Both the position numbers and the translations under genes were made by a program. The notes below the pieces were generated by a model. The model saw nothing but the letters and a program-made list of their open reading frames with translations, searched no databases and had not been told where the DNA came from. A stretch of DNA of 64,000 bases from Archilochus colubris (lineage: Eukaryota; Chordata; Aves; Apodiformes; Trochilidae). The first letter of the stretch is position 1, and every line of letters starts with the position of its first letter. Positions 1 through 11,700 of this stretch are shown one piece after another. The stretch lies in contig CM041084.1 in the NCBI GenBank assembly GCA_023079485.1, positions 100,544,467-100,608,466 of the forward strand, given 5' to 3'.

Positions 1-781
1 GAAGTAGCAATATACAAGATTAAAGCATCTTCCAACATTTGCCTGAAGAATTCAAACACCTAAAGTAAACACGTGGACCTTTCATAGCTGTAGCAATTCA
101 CTTTAATAATGTAACTACATGCTGTGTTTCATTAAAATAGATAAAATTACAGGAATATATTAGCTTAATTTCAATAGAATACTTAAGCTATATACATATA
201 GTTCATCTCTTCTATGACAGTGACAACTCAATCATACCGATCTGCCAGCCTATTTCAAAATATAAATAATTTGCTTTGTACATTCAGTCTGCTTGAGATG
301 TGTATTGAGCATCAATGATTATATTTCTTAAGCTCATTGAGCATGGTTTTTTTGTGTTCATTTGTTTTTTGTTTGCTTTGTTTTTAAAGTTATGATCACT
401 ATTGCTTCCAGAGGAACACAGAAACAAAAGAGTAACACATTAGCTTCAAACTTTGTCCCAGTGTGGTTTTGCCAGTATTGACAGGCCAGATAACACCAAC
501 TAAGAGAATAAACAAATCTATTTTAATTTCATGCTCAATTGAAAACAGAGTGGGTTCCCGAGACTGAGAAGGGTGAGGAAATTTTTTTTTTTTTAATTTT
601 ACAGAATTTTAAGGGCAAATTATCTGTGTAAAATATTATATAACCCTATTGCAAAGAAACAATGTAATAGCTACTTATGGCTGATATGTATACAAGAACT
701 TTAAATATTAGCTTGACATTGGTTATAGAAGCAAGTCTACCTGCTAGATTTAATATAATAATACTTATGTCACCAGGTGTC

Positions 782-798
782 AAAAAAAAAAAAAAAAA
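782..798 (+). repeat. Poly(A) run of 17
   Basis: Uninterrupted A homopolymer. No upstream processed-gene or LINE sequence is recognisable, so it is not assigned to a retrocopy. Confidence 0.85.
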
Positions 799-879
799 GC
801 TCTACAGACATAATGCAATCTGTTTAGATACAACATATTTAAGTAATTTTTATTCAATAAACTGAAACTAAATTTGTTG

Positions 880-1120
880 CTGGCTCTCTTTCATTTAATT
901 CTTTCCCTTTTCTACACATAATAAATGAGAGAAATACTTCTGTATGTTCCATATCCCCTCATGTATTTTTTCTTCCTTTCTCTTCTGTCCACCTATTTCT
1001 TAATCTGCTTTGCAGTTTTCCATCCTGTGTTTTCTATTCCCTTTCTTTCCCAAGTTCTGTTCATAACCTCTTCCTCTCCACCTATGTTTCTTTCTCAGTG
1101 ATCAATCTCTCCCTTACACC
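880..1120. repeat. Pyrimidine-rich tract
   Basis: The plus strand is dominated by C and T (CTTTCTCTTCTGTCC, CCCTTTCTTTCCC and similar) over about 240 bases without a fixed repeat unit. No coding or repeat identity is seen. Confidence 0.6.
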
Positions 1121-1453
1121 TAAGGTACCTCTGCCTAAAAGGCAGAAGATTCTCTTACAAAAATACTAACAACTACTAACAACTGGGATAGTTTTACCAC
1201 ATTCTTAAGAACTAATACAAAAAACTAACGATATGGGCTCTAGATAATAAAGTGATGGAAGGCAAATCTGTATGCTCTCTAAAAAGGGAAAGGAAGGGGA
1301 AAGTCAGTGGAATTTTAAGAAAAAAATAAACATGAAAAACCTTCTTTTCATTGCCATCTTCCTACAACCCTCTGGAACTCCAGAGATGTGTGCTGCAAGT
1401 GTGGAGACTTTGAACACTTGCAGCCCAGCCTGCCTGCCCCAGCCTGCCACTGG

Positions 1454-1538
1454 ATTTTGGGGGGTTTGGTTGGTTTTTGTTGGGTTTTTTTTTGTTTGCT
1501 TGGGGTTTTGTTGTTGTTGGGGGTTTTGTTTGTTTTTA
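1454..1538 (+). repeat. T/G-rich low-complexity tract
   Basis: Runs of GGGGTTT, TTGTTG and TTTTTGTTTG make up the sequence. The open frames crossing it translate to Phe/Gly/Trp/Cys-rich low-complexity peptides and are not genes. Confidence 0.8.
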
Positions 1539-2264
1539 TAGTCTTCAGTAAACTATTGCAATGCCTGCTTCTGCATTTCTAGTTACCAACCTGCTAACTG
1601 GCAGCTGTACTGGTGCTCACAAGGGCACACCAAAAATCAGCATCCAGGTAAGAAAGAGTGGCTGTGAGCACTGCTGCTGCAGTTATCTTGCAGTTCATAG
1701 CTTCAAGCTTTCCCTTCCAACTATCCCATCTATAAACTCTACCCCTGTTACCTTAAATCATGAAGATGCTGACCCAGCACAAGGCTAGGACTGCATTCTG
1801 CTTGTTAGAATCACATGAGTTTCCAACCACAAAGTGAAACATCAAAGTTGAATTTCTCCATTATATGACTCCTGCTTGCTTGTTTCATCAGTGTCCCTCC
1901 TCTATTAGCATCTCACAGTCCTGCTGCTTAAAAATGAGGAACATCTTTTCATCTTGATTAGATTCATCTTGAAATCTTGATTAGACATCCTGACAGCAGT
2001 GAGACCAGGATTACAATCCTGTTTCTTCCTTACAGCATTTAACTTTCAGTAGTCTCCACATTTCAAATACAGTGTCTCTGATGTAGAACAACACTGCATG
2101 AGACAAATTTATTGTGAATATCCTAGTTTGAGGTAAATATAGCCAAAATCATGTGGAACTGTTTTTCACAATGCTCAGAAATTCATACATCTCAGTCAAT
2201 AACAGACAAGTTCTCCCCTACCCAAAGCTCTCTTCTCCCCCAAGCACCAAGACTCCAAGAGCCT

Positions 2265-2504
2265 TGTGCCGGGGGAGGTTTAGGTTGGATATTAGAAAGA
2301 ATTTCTTTACTGAGAGGGTGATCAAGCATTGGAATGGGCTGCCCCAGGAAGAAGTGGATTCTCCATCCCTGGAGATACTTAAAAAGAGACTGGATGTGGC
2401 ACTCAGTGCCATGGTCTGGTAACTGCAGCAGTAGTGGATCAAGGGTTGGACTTGATGATCTCTGAGGTCCCTTCCAACCCAGCCAATTCCATGATTCTAT
2501 GAAT
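2265..2504 (+). mobile_element. CR1 LINE, 5'-truncated 3' end
   Basis: The last 240 bases or so of an avian CR1, plus orientation. The frame ending at 2422 reads [16 protein letters not shown] and then HWNGLPQEEVDSPSLEI, the conserved C-terminus of the CR1 reverse transcriptase protein. It is followed by the short 3' UTR, whose GGTCCCTTCCAACCCAGCC core runs into a CCATGATTCTATGAATG tail. It lies antisense to PTPRM in intron 1. Truncation at the 5' end is typical of CR1, so it is dead. It is the same subfamily as the copies at 51949 and 55294. Confidence 0.93.
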
Positions 2505-5134
2505 GTTACTGTACTCACAAGCCACTCCACCAACATTTCTGTGAAGGTGCTGGGGTCATCAGCTACTGACATGAAACCAAAGGAACACTAAAGTGGAAAT
2601 GCAGACCACCACACATCGCCTAATCTGTTTCCCCCACGCAGGGATAAATTCCACTTTGAAAAGAAGGAACAGTCTGTGGCCAGATTTTGAAGTATCAGGT
2701 TGTAGCAGCATTAGCTGCTGTTCTCAGTGCCCTCCTCCCTATTGAAAGCAACACTCCACCAAACAGCTACAATTACTACTAGAGAGAGGAAAATTGTAAA
2801 AAGTACGTTAATGCTGAAAAAAAAAGAAGAAGAAAAAAAAAAAAAAAAGAAAGAAAGAAAGGCTAAAAGGAGTGTGCTTGCTGAGTTCTGGTAACATCAA
2901 ATTATGAGACTGCAAATGAAAAAAGGAGGATCTACATTTAGGAGCTTTCTCTTTATTTCCCTGCTGGCCTGAATCAAATGCGCTACCTCTGGGGAAATGT
3001 TCACAAACACCTTATTGCAGACCAACTGCAATATTCACAATTCTATTGGCCTGCATGTGTAAAGTGTTGGGCTTTTTTTTAGAGTTACTTATTGTTGCCT
3101 TGGTTTGAACTGACCGTTCTTAAAATTAGCACTTACGTTCTCATCCGCACGTACACACAGATTCAAATGATAAGGGCAGCCAAATGACTAAACACAGAGG
3201 TGTCCTACTTGGTCTTCAGCATTTTATACACTGATAGGAAAAAAAATCAGCATGTCATAGCTAACAATCAGCTAAATAAAAAGAACAAAGAACCCACTCC
3301 TTTGCTACATTTTAAGGAACTTCAAGAAAAACAAACAAACAAAAAACAATATATACGATGAATTTTAAACATTGTAAAAAATGCATCTGGAATCTAGATT
3401 CACAAGTGTCAATTCTACAGAGCCCAATGTTCCTGAAACACAGCAAGAAAAAAGATACAGATTTATTTTAGCCATTCATGAAAGCTCAGCTATAATACAC
3501 CAGCTCCTAATTAGAAGTCTGACACAGTAATTAATTTAAACATGTAACAACCCATGACCTCTTCACTGTTCAGTGATTACTAGCAAGATGGTTTTACTGT
3601 GACTATTAACTCTAGAATTCTCTGAAAACATGAATTTTAATCCCCTGGAAATGACCAGCATGTGTCATCTCATTACTTAGTGCATTTCTGGCAAGAACAA
3701 AATTTGTTGCTAAAAGGCTAAATAGAGAAAAAAGGACAGCAATGGAGAACTAAGTTACGTAAGTCTCAAATGAACCAATACTCCTGTGAATACCAGCATG
3801 CCTCTGATCCAAGACATGCCTAGTCACACCCATTACCTCTAAAAAATGAGTCTTTCCTCATTTGGTGTCTAAACAGAAGGGAAGACTCAGGTTTCTCCAG
3901 CAATTGGAATTAAAAGAATCCAATCGCCACTACAGTCAGAAATGGTTAAATGAATCTGGGAAAAAAAAAGTACAGAAAAAAAAAATAATCTTTGGACACA
4001 GGATAAAAACCTCTATTTCTCCTGCAACAGGAAAACACGTTTGTGATTGTTCCTTTCCACAAACTTGTCCTGAGAACATCACCTTTCTTCCATCCACTGT
4101 TTTAAAATCCCACACAGTCTCAAAGCTAAGAGTGACAACACTTCTTTTTCTGCCAGTCTTAATATGGAACAAATTCAATTAAACACCTGGAGTTTTTATA
4201 CTTCAACTACTATCTTCCATCTGCAGAGATATTTTTTTTCTCCAAAACGGTATTTCTGATTTTAGAGGTACCTCAATATATTTTCTGTTTACTATCAGTA
4301 TGTATTTTATCTCTGTTTAAGTTCTTAATTGAAAAAAGCATCTTCATTGGGGAGAGCTCCAGAATTCTCTGTTACTCAGTGAAAATACCAGTATCATACC
4401 ACGACAATTTTGCCTGTGAAAGTAGCTAAGTGTATGCCTTTAAGCTATGTGAATTTGAAAGCCAAATTAAAATGTTCTGCAGAATAACCAGTACATGATT
4501 ATAAGTCATTTTATTATTTAAAAAATAACACAATAAGAAGTGATCACTACTACAACCATATTCATTCTGAGCGAAACTAGACAAAAAGCAACCAGTTTCC
4601 ATTATGGTCACCCTTAATAGCATTTGTCAAGCCTACAAGAAGGTATTTAAGAAGACCTTCCTGACAGATGCATTTCAAATACAGTGCATTCAGAAGCCTG
4701 AAAAAAATCCTTTAGCTCTTACCTTTTCTGTTTTAATATACTCTGGAGTATCTTAATAAACTTTTTCTCTTGTATAAAAAATTCTGTGCCAGCATACTGA
4801 AAGAATTTTAAAGTTCATATTTTACAAATTAACATAATCCAGAAGTTGTGGCTTTTCCTCCATCCTTAAAGATATCCAAAACCCAACTTGGTCCAGGCCC
4901 TGGGTAACATGATTTAGCTTTGAAGTCAGTTCTCTCTGTGCCGAGTTGAGCTGGGCAATCTATAGAAGTTTCTTCCTATTTTAACTGTTACATGACTCAA
5001 ATCCCTTTGAAAAGCAGCTGAAAAGAAGCTGCAGCACATAAATGCAAAGAATTACAATCGCTTAACAAAACCTGCTCCTTTTACCCATGTGGAGTAGTGA
5101 GCAAGAAGGCATTTCAGCACCTCCTCACTTCATA
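2505..5134. other. Gene-free intron sequence between two CR1 copies
   Basis: AT-rich intron with the GAAA microsatellite and short A-runs near 3330 and 3960. Frames up to 106 residues are present but contain low-complexity Lys runs and show no family resemblance. Confidence 0.6.
2817..2862 (+). repeat. A-rich (GAAA)n microsatellite
   Basis: A-run with interspersed AAGAAG and GAAAGAAAGAAAG units, a compound microsatellite and likely length-variable. Confidence 0.85.
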
Positions 5135-6103
5135 AATCATAGAACCATAGAATCTTTCAGGCTGGAAAAGACCCTTGGGATCATCGAGTCCAACCATCAT
5201 CCCTACTCCACAAAGTTCTCGCCAAAATAACTCCCAACACCACATCTAAACAACTCTTAAACACATCCAGGGACGGTGACTCTCAACCTGAACAGCCTAT
5301 TCCAGTGTCTGACCACTCCTTCTGTGAAAATTTTTTTCCTAATGTCCAGTCTAAACCTACCCTGTTGCAGCTTGAATCCATTCCCTCTTGTTCTATCGCT
5401 AATTACCTGTGAAAAGAGACCAGCACCAACCTCTGTACAATGTCCTTTCAGGTAGTTATAGAGAGAGATGAATTCTCCCCTCAGCCTCCTCTTCCTCAAA
5501 CTAAACAGTCCCAGCTCCCTCAATTGTTCCTCAGAAGATTTATTCTCCAAGCCCTTCACCAGCTTTGTTGCCCTCCTCTGCACTTGCTCCAGCACCTTGA
5601 TATCCCTCTTTCATTGAGGTGCCCAAAACTGGGCACAGCACTCTAGGTGTGGCCTCACCAGTGCTGAGTACTGGGGGACAGTCACCTCCCTACTTCTGCT
5701 GGCCACACTATTTCTAGTACCATCCAGGATGCCATTGGCTTTCTTAGCCTCTCAGGCACACTGCTGGCTCATATTCAGCCACTTGTCAATTAGAAACCCC
5801 CCCCAGGTTCTTTTCTGCCTGGTAGCTTTCCAGCCACACTTCCCCAAGCCTGTAGCATTGCATGGGGTTGTTGTGGCCCAAGTGCAGGACCTGGCACTTG
5901 GCCCTGTTGGAGCCCATACTGTTGATGCTGGCCCATCCATACAGCATATCCAGTAGAAGCTCTCTATCCTCATGAAGATCAACACTCCTGCCTAACTTGG
6001 TGTCATCTGCAAACTTAACTAAAGATACACTCTCTATGTCCTTACCAAGATCATAAAAAATATGTTAAAGAGAAATGGTCCCAACACTGAGCCCTGAGGA
6101 ACC
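5135..6103 (-). mobile_element. CR1 LINE, about 970 bp, 5'-truncated with disrupted ORF2
   Basis: This is the longest CR1 in intron 1, in sense with PTPRM. Its minus strand encodes reverse-transcriptase C-terminal sequence: [16 protein letters not shown], then [24 protein letters not shown], and [20 protein letters not shown]. Farther upstream the match continues (LIDKWLNMSQQCA) but changes frame near the C-run at about 5793-5801, and stop codons intervene, so the frame is broken. The 3' tail near 5135-5155 holds a degenerate AATCATAG/AACCATAG pair. The 3' UTR and tail differ from the 2265 copy, so this is another, older subfamily. The boundary near 6103 is where the recognisable match ends. 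Confidence 0.92.
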
Positions 6104-6653
6104 ATAAATGCTGTTAGAACAGCAGTATTTGTTCTCTGAGATGGAGAAAATTACTAAGAGTGGCCTCAAGTTGTGTTGCTGCTCCTCCTCTTCGTTTCTA
6201 GTCCTGCTTTTTGAAGGCAAAATCTGTCAAGAAACATCCAGGGAAAAGCTGACAGTGAAGCTTATAGTCAAGAGTGATTTAGCAGGTAGTAGTGTTTCCT
6301 GGCTCCCTCATCTACCTCCATCTGGTGAGGCTGTCTTTCAGGATTACAGGAAGACAGTCAAACCAAGCATCAACAAAGCAGAGTGAAAGCACAGTCACCA
6401 AAAGTCAATCATGACTTAATCTCTCTCTTTTTAGGTCTAAATCTTAATTCTACTGGCATCAGAGTTTACCTGTCACTGTTTAAAACCATGTGACGCGAAG
6501 TGCCCATCTACTCAATGCAGTATTCATAAGGAAAACATTTATCATTTACAATTTTTGCCTATAAACTTCTGGTAGCATACTATTAACCTATAACCAACTT
6601 AGCATAAACAAAGTTGTATATGTATTCATGCTTGTCTGATCCAGCACACCCCC

Positions 6654-6670
6654 TTTTTTTTTTTTTTTTT
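6654..6670 (+). repeat. Poly(T) run of 17
   Basis: Uninterrupted T homopolymer following a C-rich CACACCCCC. It could be the poly(A) end of a minus-strand retroposon, but no retroposon body is recognisable beyond it. Confidence 0.75.
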
Positions 6671-8659
6671 AACAGGAACCTTTAACACCTTTAATAAGTG
6701 ATTTGAAGGATGGGCTATGGGTATGAGCCACTTCTTCTAAACAGGAACCAGCCCTTTTAGAAGGGAAAGCCAATTGCACTCACACTTACTGTGCAATGGC
6801 CAGACACTAGAAAAAGAATTTTATGTTTAAAATTTAACTTTAAAATAATACACATTAAAAAAAAAAAAAATCAAACCTTCTTCATCAGTAGAGCTTTTAT
6901 TTTTTTAAATTAGGCAGCAAAATAAAACCAATGCTTCTTACTCTTTCTGACCTCATAATCAGACTTTAATTTCCCAACACCAAAGTTGGCAGGTGGACAC
7001 AATAGGAAAATATTTTGATACCTAAAGCATGCTAATGAAGATATTTCTCAGTTTGCTAACTCTTATTTTTTAAAATTATGAAACCTTTAAGGTTCTCACT
7101 GTTTTATCTTTAATAATAAGCAGAGAATGTAACCAAGACCTAGAGTTCTTAACTGTGTCCTTTAAAATGTTTGTAATTCCTCAGTATGTTAAAACACAAC
7201 GGAGTTTCACAGGTTTTAGCATACAAGGTCAAACCACCACATTTTTGAGTGCTGATGCTGCCTCTGGCAGAAACCATTAAGTGGAATTTCAGAAAATAGA
7301 ACACCCATAATGCATCTAACTAGTATTGTAGAGTTTTTCTGTGCACTTTAGAAAAACAATCCTGCCATCAACAAGTCTAAACTACTGCAGGTAAAACAGT
7401 TAGACATCATTAGAAGTTCTTAGTCTTTAACTAAAGCACTCTTAATCAATAAAAATGTCAAAGCCAAATAGGTTTTGCTTCTTTCTTCTACTTGATCACA
7501 CCAACTCAGAAATTCCCCGTGCTGCAAATTACCACTTCTAATCCTTCCATACAGTAGTCCCTCCTCCTTTACAGGGAGGGTCAAGGTGAAATGCTTCTGA
7601 TGTATAGCTGAAGCCTTGCAGTTCCCTATTTACCAAGCCCTCCAGACAAGAAAACTGGTGCATATGAATCAAATACAAGCATCCCTAATGCCTTAATGAC
7701 TGACATGTGGCAGAGACACAGACACATAGATGCAGCTTGACATTAATGGAGAGATTTGCCCGTGGTCATGCACATAGAGGGGGGCACAAAACAGACCCAC
7801 CTGCCTCATGTTTTAACCTGGGTATGAAATCAAATGTCAGACAAGATTAATTAGATGCCCAGAGTTTTATTCTTCTCTGTTGATGGAAAAAGCACATTTC
7901 CATAATGCGAGGAAGCATTTATGTGGATAGCAAATCAGGTTGACATTGAGAGAAGGTTTACTTTATTGTGAATGCTAGCTGTGTGGTGCTTGTCAGTGCA
8001 ATTACTTTCTACTCAAATGGTTTGCTTTTTAACATTTTATTATCTTAACAATAAAAACCCTGGAAGCAATAATTATATATTATGCTAATTCTTTAGCTTT
8101 TTTATTATGAATTTCTGCCAGGCCATTAAAACTTGCTGTTTTCCAGAAATAAACCAGATTTATTAATATTCAGCCAATTAAGGAAAAAAAAGGAAGGCAA
8201 AAACAATCTCTGTACTGGTAATTAGTTACTAACCAGTCAATTTGTACACTTATCAGCTTCCCCATAAGTTCTATTTTCATTTATTCAATACCCAGCATTT
8301 CTAACATCATTCTGATTGAAAACAACTTCAAAACACTAAGTCCACTGCAGCATTTTTCATAAATAATGATTTAAGCAGTTTGAGAGGCAGCAGGGCTTTA
8401 GACCACTCTGAAAATGCACTATACTCAAGGACTGCATTTTAATTATGGAAACCTTTTAGAACATCGCTGTTTTATTAACAGTAAGTGAAAGACTATAAAC
8501 AGAGCTTCAGTATGCACCACTTCTTCTCAATCCTGCCTAAAACCCTCAAGGGGAAACAGCTTCAATGTGCTTTCATTTCTTCCCCCAAGCATTCTCATCT
8601 CTGAATGCCTCTTCTCACCAGCTTTAAAATTCATTTAACATAACAACCACACAGTTATG

Positions 8660-8710
8660 CTTTTTTCTTCTTTTTTTTTTTTTTTTCCTCTCTCTCTTTT
8701 TTTTTTTTTT
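8660..8710 (+). repeat. Polypyrimidine T/CT tract
   Basis: Long T-runs separated by CTTC and CCTCTCTCTC form a 50-base polypyrimidine stretch, within intron 1 (purine-rich in the PTPRM transcript). Confidence 0.85.
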
Positions 8711-11700
8711 AAATATTCAAGTGTTCCTTGCTTTAGGAGTAAACACTATGGCCACAGCTCTCAAATTCCCACAACATCAAGGCAATATCATAAGCAAGTC
8801 CAAGCAGAAAAGCACTGCAACTAAACGTACCTTGAAAAGCTCTTAGTTTGCAATGCTTTTATAAAGCTTCATGTCCACGTGCAAACTGTCCCTACATTTC
8901 ACCCAGGGACACTGGTCGTAATCCCTGGAAAACTTCTAGAACAAATTCCCTAGCTCAAAGCTTAGTCTCCCCTGAGCCAGTACAGCACAAGCTTTTATGG
9001 GAAAGATGCAATGCTTCAAGGTTTGTCACAGCATTCCTCCCAGCTTCGATGAACAATACAAACTCCCATGCTGCCACACACAACAGCAGAGCCAGGTTTC
9101 TCCATCCTTCTCTGCTCCTCACATTGCCTTCCCCTGTACCTCCCACTGGGGAGCTTCTGCCTGTGGCAACATAAAGTTTCCTATTAATATGTAACACATA
9201 CCATAATTAGCACTGTAAAGCAGGTACTTATCTCACAACTGTCCTCCCATCCCCTCCCTCATATTCACAAAACTTAACTTCCAGGATAAAAAGGGGATAA
9301 AGTATTAAAAGCTCATATTCTGAAATTTTATCGCTATCCCAGCTCATTAAGCAGATCAAGTCATCACATGGAGCACAGATGGAGAAATATACAGAGACCT
9401 TCATGAACACCAAACTCCCCAGCTACTCCATACCTGTAGTTCTCCTGGTCCCCTGCTATTTACTGGAACCTGCTCCCCTCCCCACCTCAAGTTGAAAAAC
9501 AGCAGCAAAAACTTCAGTTTTTCATACCTTGTTATCAGATTATGATCAGATCAGGCATCAAACCTGGAATGCTTTGAAAAGCACCAAAGAGAATATAAAA
9601 ATGCTGCCATTTTAAGACATTTGAGACCCTATTCCAGTCTCCATATCCAGAAGTAGTGTAGCATTAAAGTATTGTAGTTCTCCAAAGCAATTAGCAGGCC
9701 ACTTAATTATTTGCTTAAGTCAGTTGATGCAGCTGAAAAGGCAGATGTTACACAAAGTGATTTCATCCCTAAAAAATGCAAAGCATGACTCAATGCTCTG
9801 TTTTCTGCTGTACTACCTCCAGTAAAAGACACTTGAACTTAACAGTGATGTGAAGTAATACTGGCCCTTCTAATTTGCTCCTCCCATTTTCTGTGGGAAC
9901 CTGGCCTCTTGTAGGAAAAGAACAGAGAAAACAACCATAGGAATGCTACTGATGATCACTTGACACTCCTCTTGAATTACAGGGAAAGAAAACCCAAACC
10001 AAAACCCAAACAAAACTCACAAATAAAGAAAACCAATCAAGGCCAGACTAAGAAAATTGCCGAGACTATTTTAACAAAAATCAAAGTAGAAAGACACGCT
10101 TTATAATGTACATTTTAAGCACAGAGTCTAGCGTATCTAGAGATACAGGTAGAGGTGGCAGGGATGTGGATAAAGAGGGGTCTGGCAGCTAGACTGATCT
10201 TTTCTGCTCATAAACACCTAAATCAACCAGAGACAGCACCTGCCCAGTCAAACTACAAACATCAGCACAAGGCAACAGCAATATCACTACCTCTCCCTGG
10301 GTAACATCCACCAGTGCTTTATCTGACATCAAGCAAGGCCAGGTGTGAATGGGGGTAAGGGTGTGAAATCTTTTATTAGAAGAGATGAGAGCTCTCAGGA
10401 TGGATACAACTAATTGACTTGCTTTTTTTGAAAAACATACACACCATGTTGCTTTAGCCCTTCCCAAGATATCAGGTTAGGCCTGTAACATGAATTAGCT
10501 CAGCCTTTCTGATAAAAAACATGCCTCAATGACCTGCATTATTCTTTTCTAAACAAGTAACCTGATTTGGTAGAATCGTCAAATTCCCAGCCACACCTTT
10601 TACAAAGTGTGCAAAAAGCTCTTAAGTTCTGTCATTCCCGGATGACCAAAGTATTTCATCTGCAAATCAAAGCCACTGCAAATCACGTTTATTACCAAAA
10701 GGCAGGTAAGGTATATTGTGTATTTCAACATGAGTGTCCTCCCTTCAGCAGGAATTTAGAATGTAGTCCTCTTACCCTTTTGTCTCAGGATACACTGCAT
10801 TTGAATAAATAAATGCAAGATTTTTTTTCCAAAGCCTACAAAACCCCTCTCAAAAACTAGACACCTAACAGAATACTTTACTAAGGATGATAATGAATCT
10901 GGAACCCACAGAGAAACCCCTAAAAAATATAGGGTTCTACATACATATCTCAACACAATTAGCTCTTGGCAATGACTTTTGGATGCTCTACTCACAGTAA
11001 CATCACAATGTGTAGGTTGAGAGCCACAGGGATACACATGGAACACAACATACAGAAGGCTCTGAATTTTCTCACTCAGGACACCGAATTTTTTATTAGT
11101 ATGCTCTATGAAGTATATTACTAAATGTGATGCAGAAACAGAGAAAGCTCTGTAAAAATGTAAGATGATGTGACATAAGCTACACATACATCCTACTATT
11201 TTCATTTATAGTCCATGCTTTTCAAATGGCAGTAATTCACAACAGTTAAAGGCAAAACCATTAAGTAAATATGGGGTGCTAATAGCACAGTTCCTCCCAA
11301 GAGCTGAGAGTGCTATGGTATATAAAGCGTATAGAGTAAAACTTGATACAACTGCAACTCTCTCTCATGCATACATAGGAACACGTACAGAGTAGAGTGA
11401 ATATTTACTCTTAAAAAAAATGAATTATCGTGGGTGCAATATTCCTGTACCAAAGGTGCAATAGATCACAGCCACCTTCCACATGAACCTAAAAATTTAT
11501 TGCAAGTGATGTCATAATCCATTAAGACCCACTTTGTTTGTTTATTACTGATCTGCTGCTGGAGGCAATCAGTTCCATTTCCAACCTGGCTGCATTAGCT
11601 GGCTGACTCCATTGCAGAGTGCAAGTCAGAGTGGGGAGTACAAACCTCCTTTGGAAACAGTCTCAGTTGACCCAGCTAGATTTGCACAGAAAGAGATGAG

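Larger units (their letters stand above)
1..2264. other. Gene-free intron sequence
   Basis: AT-rich intron. Apart from the low-complexity tracts listed, I see no exon, RNA gene or recognisable transposon. Confidence 0.6.

Noticed and set aside
2192..2572. 126-residue minus-strand frame
   Set aside because: It is the antisense shadow of the CR1 element at 2265-2504.
7690..7800. Weak MIR-like wording ('gagatttgcccgtggtcatgca')
   Set aside because: The similarity covers fewer than 25 bases and lacks the neighbouring SINE blocks, so it is not reported as an element.
10756..11205. 149-residue frame on the minus strand
   Set aside because: No domain, repeat or family resemblance, no nearby CpG island or splice context. 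It is consistent with a chance open frame in 64 kb.
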